7,179 nucleotides of DNA from Oscillospiraceae bacterium. Lineage in GTDB: Bacteria; Bacillota; Clostridia; Oscillospirales; Ruminococcaceae. Below are positions 1 through 6,455 of this stretch, piece after piece; position 1 is the stretch's first letter, and each line of letters begins with the position of its first letter. The notes under the pieces are model-generated. The model made no database searches. It saw only the letters and a list, made by a program, of their open reading frames with translations, and was not told the DNA's origin. The translations under genes and the position numbers were made by a program. The stretch is from the NCBI GenBank assembly GCA_019423445.1, contig JAHZBJ010000040.1:1-7179 (forward strand), read 5' to 3'.

Positions 1-846
1 CAGCTGCACCGAAAGGATGTTGAGATACCGGCGCACCATCACCCCTCGGGGAGAGGTGGTCTCCTGGATGTAGGGCACCTCCACTGAAAGGGTCTCCTGA
101 GTCTGGGCCAGGACCTTGGCTCTGGCGTGGACCAGACGGTTGTTTCCTTTTTTGTCTTCCATAATACCGCTGACCAGGATTTCCCCGGCGTCTACGGAAT
201 CCCCTGCCTTGACAGTGGGCTGGCCGTTATAGACTTCCACATAGGTGATGAAGCCGGGCTTTTTGGCCACTACATTATAGGGAAGGCCGTCGTCGATGAG
301 ATCCGGGGGAACCACTCGCTCCTGAATCTCCACCACAGCGGTGCTGCCCCGGAGGTTTACCGCTACCCAGGCGGCTTTGTCAAGACGGAGCATCAGCATC
401 CGCTCCACTTCCCGGGCGTCGATGTCCCGGCGGAGGGCGCCCCGGTGGACCCCAAGATCCTCCAGGGCGGCGAACACCTCCTCTTCCGGGATGGTCTGGA
501 GTCCCTCTACCCGAACCTGCCAGATAAAGCAGCCCATCACCAAAATGGCAATGACAATCATGGCTGCCCCGGCGAAGAGGCCGGTGCGTTTTCGGTAGCG
601 CCGAAGAATGGCTGGAGCGCCGCCCCGGCGGGGCGGTTCCAGGATTACTCCGGCTTTCTGGGCCAGCTCCGCCAGGCGGCGGCTTCCCCGAAGGGTAGTC
701 TGGGCGGTGTAGCTGGAACCATCCCGGCGTCCGTCCCAAATGGGAACGCGGTTTTGGGCGCAGAGATTGATGAACCGCTCCAGGAAGCCATCCCGAATGG
801 TGAACTCCACTGTCCCTCGGACAAATCGGATTAGGCGTATGAGCAT
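1..846 (-). CDS. yqfD: Sporulation protein YqfD, C-terminus cut off by the window edge
   Basis: Membrane protein of the mother cell, required for efficient sporulation in Bacillus subtilis; its biochemical role is not known. I read 282 codons from the ATG at 844-846 to the left edge without a stop. The Bacillus protein is about 400 residues, so roughly the last 100 or more are missing. Residues 1-87 form a basic N-terminal domain (start MLIRLIRFVRG). Residues 89-109 are one hydrophobic membrane segment. Residues 111-176 (VRVEGLQTIPEEEVF to VVEIQE) have the pattern of a POTRA/FtsQ-like fold, which is my inference. Residues 191-229 (VVAKKPGFI, VKAGDSVDAGEILVSG) resemble a biotinyl-lipoyl-like beta hammerhead, the most recognisable signature of this family. 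The start is fixed by an AAAGGAGG site nine bases upstream. The gene follows yqfC by 24 bases and is surely cotranscribed with it. Confidence 0.93.
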   Translation of the reverse strand, partial: MLIRLIRFVRGTVEFTIRDGFLERFINLCAQNRVPIWDGRRDGSSYTAQTTLRGSRRLAELAQKAGVILEPPRRGGAPAILRRYRKRTGLFAGAAMIVIAILVMGCFIWQVRVEGLQTIPEEEVFAALEDLGVHRGALRRDIDAREVERMLMLRLDKAAWVAVNLRGSTAVVEIQERVVPPDLIDDGLPYNVVAKKPGFITYVEVYNGQPTVKAGDSVDAGEILVSGIMEDKKGNNRLVHARAKVLAQTQETLSVEVPYIQETTSPRGVMVRRYLNILSVQL

Positions 847-855
847 GGGGACCGG

Positions 856-863
856 CCTCCTTT
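856..863 (-). promoter_or_regulatory. Ribosome binding site of yqfD
   Basis: AAAGGAGG on the minus strand, nine bases before the yqfD ATG and just after the yqfC stop codon. It is a near-ideal Shine-Dalgarno sequence and fixes the yqfD start. Confidence 0.85.
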
Positions 864-870
864 CCAGTAA

Positions 871-1182
871 TCAGCTGTATTCCAGCCCCAGGATGCTGCC
901 CTCCACAATGACGCTGGTGTCGGTGAGGGACTTGATCTCCATTTCGGCGCCGGTGAATTTCAGAATCAGCCGGTCGGTGGAGAGACGGATGCAGGTATCG
1001 GAGTATTCGATGATCCCCCGGCAGCCGTCCACAATGGCCTGGTGGTTTCCCAACAGCTCCACCCGGACCGGGGGCAGGAAGGCGGTGGCGGGTTCCTCCA
1101 GGGGGCCCAGGAGAAGGAAACGGTTCTTTTTCCCGGGCCGGACCGGTGTTGATATTTTCTTGTGCTTGTGCCGCAGTGGCAT
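871..1182 (-). CDS. yqfC: Sporulation protein YqfC
   Basis: Small sporulation protein of 103 residues (about 93 in Bacillus subtilis). It belongs to the YqfC/YabP-like family, whose members act in the mother cell during sporulation; the molecular role is unknown. The N-terminal 30 residues are basic and variable (RHKHKKIS, RPGKKNR). The conserved core runs from about residue 36 to 103: LPPVRVELLGNHQAIVDGCR, then GIIEYSDTCIRLSTD, then LILKFTGAEMEIKSLTDTSV and IVEGSILGLEYS. This matches the family order of a 'leaP.v...G...v.ieNh.gI..y....i.l....g.l.i.G..l.I......e..i.G.i..l.' pattern. The ATG at 1180-1182 is preceded by GGGGTGAT at 1187-1194, which is complementary to the 16S rRNA tail. The frame stays open far upstream but antisense to ylbJ, so that extension is not coding. 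It is followed by yqfD in the usual yqfC-yqfD operon order. Confidence 0.92.
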   Translation of the reverse strand: MPLRHKHKKISTPVRPGKKNRFLLLGPLEEPATAFLPPVRVELLGNHQAIVDGCRGIIEYSDTCIRLSTDRLILKFTGAEMEIKSLTDTSVIVEGSILGLEYS

Positions 1183-1201
1183 GGCAATCACCCCGATGCC
1201 A

Positions 1202-1231
1202 TCTATATGCCTTCCGGGGCTCGGCCCATGC
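1202..1231 (-). promoter_or_regulatory. Candidate sporulation (sigma-E-like) promoter of yqfCD
   Basis: On the minus strand, GCATGGG (1225-1231) lies 15 bases before CATATAGA (1202-1209). They resemble the sigma-E -35 (GHATAWT-like) and -10 (CATACAAT-like) elements only in part: the first four -35 bases fit, and five of eight -10 positions fit. The transcript would start near 1195, leaving a very short leader that just covers the yqfC ribosome binding site. yqfCD is sigma-E controlled in Bacillus, which is why I looked here. This is weak evidence. Confidence 0.3.
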
Positions 1232-1245
1232 CGGCAGGGGAATTT

Positions 1246-1274
1246 TTGAAAGGACCTTCCCGTATCCATATAAG
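1246..1274 (+). promoter_or_regulatory. Candidate sigma-A-type promoter of ylbJ
   Basis: TTGAAA (1246-1251) and TATAAG (1269-1274) are separated by exactly 17 bases. Each hexamer matches the vegetative consensus at five of six positions. Transcription would start near 1281, which excludes an ATG at 1276 as the ylbJ start and favours the GTG at 1297. The -10 region also reads CATATAAG, which overlaps a sigma-E-like -10, but no convincing sigma-E -35 sits at the right distance. Confidence 0.45.
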
Positions 1275-1296
1275 GATGGGAAAGGGGATGGGTCAG

Positions 1297-2406
1297 GTGA
1301 GGAAGAGGAGAGGCGGAGGATGGCTCCTGGGAGCGGGGTGCGGCATGGCGGCAGGAGTGCTGCTGTTTTGCTCGGCGTCGGTGGGGGATGGGATCCGCCA
1401 GGGCCTTGCCATTTGCGCTTCGGTGATGATCCCCTCCCTCTACCCCTTCCTGATTCTTTCGGATTTTGTGGCCCGGACCAAGGTGGGAAGATTGTTGGAG
1501 AGGTTGCTGGGCGGGGTGGCGGAGCGGATCTACCGGTGCCCCTGCCAGTTGGCTCCCGCCATTCTCATGAGCTGGATAGGAGGCTACCCTGCCGGGGCCC
1601 GGGTTCTGGCGGGGATGGTGCGGTCCGGCACGCTGAGCCAGCGGGATGCCGATTCCGCGCTGACCTTCTGTGTCAACAGCGGCCCCGCCTTCATGGCGGC
1701 GGTGGTAGGGGCCGGAGTGTTCCGGTCGGTGGGCTGGGGGATGTTCCTCTATGGCTGCCAGTTGGCTGCTGGGGTCATTACCGGACGGATCCTTTGCCGC
1801 CGCCGTCCAATCCGGGCAAAGTCCGGAGAAAGGGCAGGATATCAGCCGGCGGTGGAAGGGTTTGTGGGAGCGGTTTCCTCCGCCACCGGGGGAATGATTT
1901 CCATCTGCGCTTTTGTCCTGGTTTTCTCCGCAGTGTGCCGGCTTTTGGAAGACTGGGGTCTTCTGGGGCTGTGGGGCAGTTGGCTGGAAGGACTTTCGGG
2001 AGGAACCCTTACCTCGGGTGGGGCGGTCTGCCTGGGGGCTGGGCTGCTGGAAATCGGCGGCGGCTGTGCCAGGGCTCAGGCCCTTCCTCCCGGGCAGGGG
2101 GCCCTGGTGCTGCCCTTCCTCCTTTCCTTTTCCTCCCTGTCGGTGGTGTGTCAGGTGGCGGCTTGCTTCGGTGAACCTCCGGCGAATTTTGGTCTCTTGC
2201 TCCGGGGGCGGCTCCTTCATGGAGGGGTCACCGCCCTTCTGGCAAGCCCGGTGCTGTGGCAGAGGTTTGCCTTGGCCCCTGCTATGGCCATAGCAGGGCA
2301 GCCGGTACTGGCTCCGGGCAACGGAGTCCTTTTGGGGGCTTTGTGTTTGGTATGTATGTGTGCCATCCTCTTTTCCGCCGTAGAGGGGCGGCAGCCACCC
2401 CCATAA
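1297..2406 (+). CDS. ylbJ: Sporulation integral membrane protein YlbJ
   Basis: Polytopic membrane protein of the YlbJ/nucleoside-recognition (Gate domain) family. In Bacillus subtilis it is a mother-cell protein needed for heat-resistant spores; a transport role has been proposed for the family. From the chosen start it has 369 residues (about 408 in Bacillus) and is mostly hydrophobic with several membrane spans. Family landmarks are VMIPSLYPFLILSDF at residues 43-57, the ISGYPxG-type motif IGGYPAG at 94-100, and FCVNSGPAF at 124-132. A second Gate-like half begins near ATGGMISICAF (196-206), and LEIGGG is at 251-256. The start is uncertain: GTG 1297 has AAAGGGGA at 1281-1288 and gives the usual family N-terminus, while ATGs at 1276 and 1288 are in frame but poorly spaced from a ribosome site. 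The gene is divergent from yqfC. Confidence 0.9.
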   Translation: MRKRRGGGWLLGAGCGMAAGVLLFCSASVGDGIRQGLAICASVMIPSLYPFLILSDFVARTKVGRLLERLLGGVAERIYRCPCQLAPAILMSWIGGYPAGARVLAGMVRSGTLSQRDADSALTFCVNSGPAFMAAVVGAGVFRSVGWGMFLYGCQLAAGVITGRILCRRRPIRAKSGERAGYQPAVEGFVGAVSSATGGMISICAFVLVFSAVCRLLEDWGLLGLWGSWLEGLSGGTLTSGGAVCLGAGLLEIGGGCARAQALPPGQGALVLPFLLSFSSLSVVCQVAACFGEPPANFGLLLRGRLLHGGVTALLASPVLWQRFALAPAMAIAGQPVLAPGNGVLLGALCLVCMCAILFSAVEGRQPPP

Positions 2407-2424
2407 TTTGCTGGGGATTTCGGG

Positions 2425-2453
2425 TGGAAATTGTCGCCGGAAGGTGCTATACT
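2425..2453 (+). promoter_or_regulatory. Extended -10 promoter of the small-protein/amidase/acetyltransferase unit
   Basis: TGCTATACT (2445-2453) is an extended -10 element (TGnTATAAT type, one mismatch in the hexamer). TGGAAA at 2425-2430 is a weak -35 at 17 bases spacing. It lies in the 97-base gap after ylbJ, which has no evident terminator, so read-through from ylbJ is also possible. Confidence 0.55.
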
Positions 2454-2466
2454 GAATTGGAAAGCG

Positions 2467-2503
2467 CCGGGTAGCTCCCGGTAAGAAAAAGGGAGGGAGT
2501 CCC
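2467..2503 (+). other. Leader hairpin with possible ribosome-site pairing
   Basis: CCGGG (2467-2471) and CCCGG (2477-2481) can form a small hairpin in the predicted leader. The inner CTCCC (2475-2479) could instead pair with GGGAG in the ribosome binding site (2491-2499, GGGAGGGAG). There is no T tract, so it is not a terminator. The arms are only five bases, so the regulatory reading is speculative. Confidence 0.2.
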
Positions 2504-2728
2504 GTGGCCTTTGGAAGAAAGCCGCTGTTTGGAAATTATGTGGAGCCGGCCTGCCGGCATTGCCGCTTTTCCAGGGACACTGCCGACGGCCGGAGGATGC
2601 TCTGCCAGCATCAGGGGGTAGTGGCTCCCTATTATTCCTGCCGCAAATACCGCTATGATCCTCTGCGCCGGGTTCCGTCCCGGCAGGCGGTTCTGCCGGA
2701 ATATGATAAATCTGATTTTGAATTGTAA
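2504..2728 (+). CDS. Small four-cysteine (putative zinc-binding) protein of unknown function
   Basis: A 74-residue soluble basic protein with no signal peptide or membrane segment. Four cysteines are placed C17-x2-C20-x13-C34-x11-C46, a spacing compatible with one zinc ribbon or knuckle (inference). Around them lie aromatic and basic residues (YYSCRKYRYDPLRRVP, residues 43-58), and the acidic end is YDKSDFEL. I recall similar short proteins in related Clostridia but know no function or name. The start is GTG at 2504, preceded by a GGGAGGGAG ribosome site at 2491-2499; there is no better ATG in frame. It lies 45 bases upstream of the amidase gene and is probably cotranscribed with it. Coding support is the regular family-like Cys pattern, the ribosome site and the promoter just upstream. 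Alternatives include a nucleic-acid-binding or redox protein; neither can be decided from the sequence. Confidence 0.78.
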   Translation: MAFGRKPLFGNYVEPACRHCRFSRDTADGRRMLCQHQGVVAPYYSCRKYRYDPLRRVPSRQAVLPEYDKSDFEL

Positions 2729-2773
2729 GCGCCCCCGGGCCGGAAATGAAAACGGAGAGGTAACCGCGTCATT

Positions 2774-5644
2774 ATGAGAATTTTAAAGCGATTTTTCCAG
2801 CTGCTTCTGCCGCTGCTGCTGCTGGCCTGCGCCGGATGCGCCCTGGTGCTGTGGCTGACGGGGATCCAGCGGGACAAGCAGGAAGATATGCTCAGTTCCA
2901 TGGGCTTTTTGGGAGAGGTCACCGGGTTTTCGGTCCGGACCCAGGGGGAAGAGGATTTCCCGGGAGAGGATGGCCTGGATACAGATGCCCTAAAGGCTCA
3001 GTTGGACCAGATGGTGCAATTTGCCTCTGACACCCAGTTTAACACCATCTTTTTCCAGGTGCGCCCCGATGGGACAGTGTTCTACAAGACAAAATATTTT
3101 GAAATGCACAGCTCCCTGAGCGAGGCCAAGTCCACTCTGGGGGCCTTTGATCCCCTGGCATATCTCTGTAAAACAGCGATGGAGCACCAGGTTCAGGTCT
3201 ATGCCCTGGTGGATCTTCTGGCCGCCCCGGGGGAGGAGGACTTCACCCGGGCTATGACCGATGCGGGGGTGCAGCTCCTTTCTGACGGGCGTTTTGACCC
3301 CGCCCATTCTGAGACGCTGGATTACTTGGCTCGTTCCACCGCGGCGTTGGGCAAGGAGTATGCGTTGGGTGGAATCCTTCTGGACGGTCTGGAGGGCCTG
3401 GAGCCGGAGACGGTTGAGGAGACGGTCCGAGCGGTCCGAGAAGAGCTGGAACGGGAGGCGCCAGGTAGCACCTTGGCCCTGGCATTCGATGGAGGAAGCT
3501 CTTCCAGTGTTACTGCTGCCCTGGTGGAGACCCTTACCCAGGAGGGATGGGTAGATATGGTAATGCCGCGGCTCTCCGCCCCGGTGGAGGCTCCGGAAGG
3601 TGAGGAGGACTACGCTTCTCAGTTGGAGCGATGGTCCGCCGCCGTAAAGGGCACCGCCAAACTTCTGACCATCAACCAGGCCCAGCTCCTCACTCAGGAG
3701 GGGGAGGGGGGCTATCACGACCCTGAGGAAGTAAATTATCAGCTGCTTTTGGGTTCCATGTCCCCCAAGGTCTCCGGCGCCATGCTGGAGCATTACGGTG
3801 TCCTCCGGGAGGACCGGGCGGAGACGGAGATGCTGATCAGCTACCTTTCCACTCCCAAGAACCCTCTGCCTGACCTCTCCTTCAGCATCCCCCGGACTCT
3901 TGCCATCACATATCCTGCCCAGGATATTTCGGTTACCGATTCCGCCATCTTCCTCATGGGTACTTCCGACCCGGATCAGCCCCTGTACCTGGATGGCCAG
4001 GAAGTGGAACGCATCTCCTCCGGAGGGACCTGGGGAGTGCGGGTGGAGCTGAGTATGGGCAGCAACACCTTTACCGTTACCCAGGGCGACAGTTCCGACA
4101 CGGTGGCAGTGCGGCGGTATACCCCCGGAGTTACCACCATTTCCGGTATTACCGAGAGCTCCCTCTTCCCCAAGTACAGCTATGGGGTGGACAGCAATGC
4201 TGAGCTCACCCTTTCCTGTATCGCTCCTTCCGGGGGACAGGTGACCGCCACGGTAGGCGGGCGCAGCGTCACCCTTTCTCAGGTCTCCGCCACTGCCCAG
4301 GCAGGGGTGGCAGCCACCTTCCGGGGAACCGTCACCCTGAATCCCGACGACTATGATCCCAACAATACCCAGAGCATCGGCAAGGTGACCTATGTCCTCA
4401 CTTACGGTGGAGTCAACACCACCTATCAGTCCGAGGGCGAGGTATATGTAGCAGGGAAAAATGTACAGCTGGCAGTGGAGAACATTGCCCAGCTTTCCGC
4501 CGTCCTTACCGACCCCGACGATGACGAAACCATTATCGGCACCTTGAAACCTGGCGCCCAGGTCTATGTGGAGGAAGTGGTTCGCACCAGCCGCAGCGGC
4601 GTCATGACACTGGCCTACAAGATCAAGGGAGGCGGCTATATTCTGGCGGGGACTCCCACTATGGGACCCATGGTCCGGGTAATGGAGGGTGCTCCCGGCA
4701 TCTCCATGACCATTGGGGACATCTCCACCAACCTGGGGGATGATGGAAGCCTCACCCTCACCCTGGGCACAGGGACCCCGGCGGTTACCACCACACGAAC
4801 CCAGGACCAGCTGATTCTGGACTGCTTTGACACCACTGTTACCGGCGAGCTGACCCAGTTTACCAATGGGTTTATCCGCACTGCCTCCGCCGAGGAAATG
4901 GAAGGCGGCACCCGGATCATCCTGAATCTGGAACAAGAGGGGAATCTTTGGGGATATGACCTCTATTACCAGGACGGCAAGACCATTCTCTACCTCAAGC
5001 CTGCTCCCACCCGGAGCAGCACTTTCGGAAAACCTCTGGAGGGAATCAGTGTCCTGTTGGATGCCGGCCATGGGGGCACCGACCCCGGCGCCCTGGGGGT
5101 GGCTGGAGAGAGCGGCCCCACGGAAGCTCAGCTGAATCTGGCGGTGACCTATGCTGTTAAGTACCGTCTGGAGCAGCTGGGAGCCACTGTGAGCCTTACC
5201 AGAAGTGACGACAGCTATGTTACCCTCTTTGAGCGGGTGGATGCCGCCACGGCCCAGAAGCCGGATATCTTCCTTTCCATCCACCACAACAGCGGCGTTC
5301 TCACCGGGGACATGAACCAGGCCCGGCGGATGGAGTGCTACTACTTCGAGGATATTTCGGCTCCCTTTGCCCAGGCGCTGATGACCCGCCTGCCGGAGAT
5401 CCTGGACCGCCCAGGCACCGAAGCGGAACAGGCCCGGTATTATGTCACACGGCAGACGGCCAATCCGGCTGTGCTGCTGGAGGTGGGCTTCATGGTGAAC
5501 CCTCTGGAGTATGAGGAGTGTACCGATAGCGTCAAGATCTTTAAAACCGCCTGCGGGGTGGCCCAGTCCATTCTGGACATTCTGCCTTCGGAAGAAGAAG
5601 GAGTAGTCTCTGCCCAGGGGGAGATATCCTCCCAGGCTCAGTAA
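2774..5644 (+). CDS. Exported N-acetylmuramoyl-L-alanine amidase (Amidase_3) with GHL10-like N-terminal module
   Basis: A 956-residue cell-wall hydrolase predicted to cut the amide bond between N-acetylmuramic acid and L-alanine in peptidoglycan, outside the membrane. Residues 1-30 are a basic start plus a hydrophobic segment (membrane anchor; LLAC at 16-19 is a weak lipobox). Residues about 50-345 resemble the GHL10/DUF187 TIM-barrel family (FFQVRPDGTVFYKTKYF at 93-109, GGILLDG at 199-205, VDMVMP at 260-265), but the usual acidic/aromatic active-site motifs look degraded. Residues about 370-560 are beta-rich Ig-like repeats; about 563-635 is SH3-like; about 642-743 is AMIN-like (DQLILDCFDTTVTG, GTRIILNL). 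Amidase_3 spans 756-937 with the full zinc/catalytic set: H766 (DAGHGG), E784, H837 (SIHHN), E903 (LLEVGF). The tail is Ser/Gln-rich. GGAGAGGTAA precedes the ATG. Amidase assignment is firm; the other domains are by eye. Confidence 0.93.
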   Translation: MRILKRFFQLLLPLLLLACAGCALVLWLTGIQRDKQEDMLSSMGFLGEVTGFSVRTQGEEDFPGEDGLDTDALKAQLDQMVQFASDTQFNTIFFQVRPDGTVFYKTKYFEMHSSLSEAKSTLGAFDPLAYLCKTAMEHQVQVYALVDLLAAPGEEDFTRAMTDAGVQLLSDGRFDPAHSETLDYLARSTAALGKEYALGGILLDGLEGLEPETVEETVRAVREELEREAPGSTLALAFDGGSSSSVTAALVETLTQEGWVDMVMPRLSAPVEAPEGEEDYASQLERWSAAVKGTAKLLTINQAQLLTQEGEGGYHDPEEVNYQLLLGSMSPKVSGAMLEHYGVLREDRAETEMLISYLSTPKNPLPDLSFSIPRTLAITYPAQDISVTDSAIFLMGTSDPDQPLYLDGQEVERISSGGTWGVRVELSMGSNTFTVTQGDSSDTVAVRRYTPGVTTISGITESSLFPKYSYGVDSNAELTLSCIAPSGGQVTATVGGRSVTLSQVSATAQAGVAATFRGTVTLNPDDYDPNNTQSIGKVTYVLTYGGVNTTYQSEGEVYVAGKNVQLAVENIAQLSAVLTDPDDDETIIGTLKPGAQVYVEEVVRTSRSGVMTLAYKIKGGGYILAGTPTMGPMVRVMEGAPGISMTIGDISTNLGDDGSLTLTLGTGTPAVTTTRTQDQLILDCFDTTVTGELTQFTNGFIRTASAEEMEGGTRIILNLEQEGNLWGYDLYYQDGKTILYLKPAPTRSSTFGKPLEGISVLLDAGHGGTDPGALGVAGESGPTEAQLNLAVTYAVKYRLEQLGATVSLTRSDDSYVTLFERVDAATAQKPDIFLSIHHNSGVLTGDMNQARRMECYYFEDISAPFAQALMTRLPEILDRPGTEAEQARYYVTRQTANPAVLLEVGFMVNPLEYEECTDSVKIFKTACGVAQSILDILPSEEEGVVSAQGEISSQAQ

Positions 5645-5660
5645 GGCCCAACCCAAAGGA

Positions 5661-5668
5661 AAAGGAGG
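5661..5668 (+). promoter_or_regulatory. Ribosome binding site of the GNAT gene
   Basis: AAAGGAGG, seven bases before the ATG at 5676. It sits in the 31-base gap after the amidase stop and supports translation of the acetyltransferase from the same messenger RNA. Confidence 0.8.
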
Positions 5669-5675
5669 AAGTGGA

Positions 5676-6173
5676 ATGAAGGAAACGGCTGACCAGGGAT
5701 GGCTTGAGATCCTTCCGGGAAAGCGGGAGGACGTTCCGCTGATTCTGGACTTGATTCGGGAATTGGCGGATTATGAAAAGCTCTTGGACCAGGTGACTGC
5801 CACCCCGGAGCTTTTGGAGGAGTGGCTTTTTGAGAAGAAAACCGCCCAGGTTTTGATTGCAAGGGTATCCGGGGAACCGGTTGGTTTCGCCCTTTTCTTC
5901 CGGAATTTCTCCACTTTTCTGGGGAAGGGCGGCATCTATTTGGAAGATTTGTATGTTCGGCCGGCTTTCCGGGGAAAAGGAGTGGGGAAGTCCCTGCTCC
6001 ACCGTCTGGCTGCTCTGGCTCTGGAGGAGGGGTGTGGCCGGCTGGAATGGTGGTGCCTGGACTGGAACCAGCCCAGCATCCGTTTTTACCGTTCTCTGGG
6101 GGCTGAAGCCATGGAAGACTGGACCGTTTACCGGGTGGCAGGAAAAGCCCTGGAAGAGCTGGCAAAGGAATAA
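5676..6173 (+). CDS. GNAT-family N-acetyltransferase, SSAT/thialysine-acetyltransferase-like
   Basis: A 165-residue cytoplasmic acetyl-CoA-dependent N-acetyltransferase. The full GNAT fold is visible. Motifs are the N-terminal helix region VPLILDLIRELADYEKL (20-36) and the beta4 strand GFALFFRNFSTFLGKGG (70-86). Next come YLEDLYVRPAFRGKGVGKSL (88-107) with the acetyl-CoA pyrophosphate loop R99-G-K-G-V-G104, then GRLEWWCLDWNQPSIRFYRS (121-140) with N131 and the likely catalytic Y138. The conserved end is EDWTVYRV. The FALFF-NFSTF, LEDL-V-P-RG and WTVYR pattern matches the spermidine/spermine (diamine) acetyltransferase subfamily, which also includes thialysine acetyltransferases. The true substrate is not predictable, and bacterial members may act on small amines or amino acids. 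It follows the amidase by 31 bases and precedes a strong terminator, so it is the last gene of the unit. Confidence 0.93.
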   Translation: MKETADQGWLEILPGKREDVPLILDLIRELADYEKLLDQVTATPELLEEWLFEKKTAQVLIARVSGEPVGFALFFRNFSTFLGKGGIYLEDLYVRPAFRGKGVGKSLLHRLAALALEEGCGRLEWWCLDWNQPSIRFYRSLGAEAMEDWTVYRVAGKALEELAKE

Positions 6174-6232
6174 TCTCTGGCCGGAGCTTTTGTGGGGTCC
6201 CCGGATGTGCGGCGCATGTTAAGGACGAATAT

Positions 6233-6280
6233 AAAAAGCGAAGCGCTGGATACTGCAATGTATCCAGCGCTTCGCTTTTT
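6233..6280 (+). terminator. Strong intrinsic terminator of the amidase-GNAT unit
   Basis: A perfect 21-base-pair inverted repeat (6233-6253 with 6260-6280) encloses a 6-base TGCAAT loop. The stem ends in CGCTTTTT and is followed by GTTTTTCC. The opposite strand also ends in a T-rich tail (TTTTTATATT), so it can stop transcription from both sides. It lies about 60 bases after the acetyltransferase stop. Confidence 0.93.
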
Positions 6281-6383
6281 GTTTTTCCAAGATCATAGGC
6301 GGGAGAAAATGCCTTTCCAGCTGGGGGCTAATAAGAGAGGCCGGTTCCCGCCCAAGTACGGCTTTGCCGGTAAGGAAAGGAAG

Positions 6384-6422
6384 TGGGGCGCTTGTCCCGG
6401 CATTGCCGGGACAAGCGCCCCA
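6384..6422 (-). terminator. Probable terminator hairpin of the lipoprotein gene
   Basis: An uninterrupted inverted repeat: 6384-6401 pairs with 6405-6422, an 18-base-pair stem, GC-rich, with a 3-base ATT loop on the plus strand. It begins 33 bases after the stop of the minus-strand lipoprotein gene. On that strand it is followed by ACTTCCTTTCCTTACC, which is pyrimidine-rich but not a clean T run, so termination may rely on stem strength or the hairpin may protect the 3' end of the RNA. Confidence 0.65.
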
Positions 6423-6455
6423 AGCGAAGAAGGGGAAACTAGTTTCTTCAGCTTT

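Larger units (their letters stand above)
6174..6455. other. Convergent intergenic region without a gene
   Basis: A 282-base gap between two genes that converge. It holds two strong hairpins (described separately). A frame runs through it and into the antisense of the lipoprotein gene, but it crosses both hairpins and has no ribosome site, so I see no coding potential. A weak distant inverted repeat, GGCGGGA (6298-6304) with TCCCGCC (6346-6352), is probably chance. Confidence 0.7.

Noticed and set aside
127..834. A 235-residue plus-strand frame opposite yqfD
   Set aside because: No ribosome site or domain; the minus strand encodes a recognisable YqfD in the same stretch.
1146..2174. A 342-residue plus-strand frame overlapping ylbJ
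   Set aside because: Gly/Arg-rich with no membrane pattern; the ylbJ frame gives the conserved hydrophobic protein.
1183..2220. Upstream extension of the yqfC frame to 449 residues
   Set aside because: It lies fully antisense to ylbJ, is Pro/His/Arg-rich and has no family similarity; the YqfC homology and a ribosome site point to the ATG at 1182.
2407..2424. Terminator after ylbJ
   Set aside because: No inverted repeat followed by a T tract is present between the ylbJ stop and the next promoter.
2990..5656. An 888-residue open frame on the minus strand, antisense to the amidase gene
   Set aside because: It mirrors G+C-rich codon use of the real gene; its translation is Gly/His-rich without domains, and the plus strand carries clear catalytic motifs.
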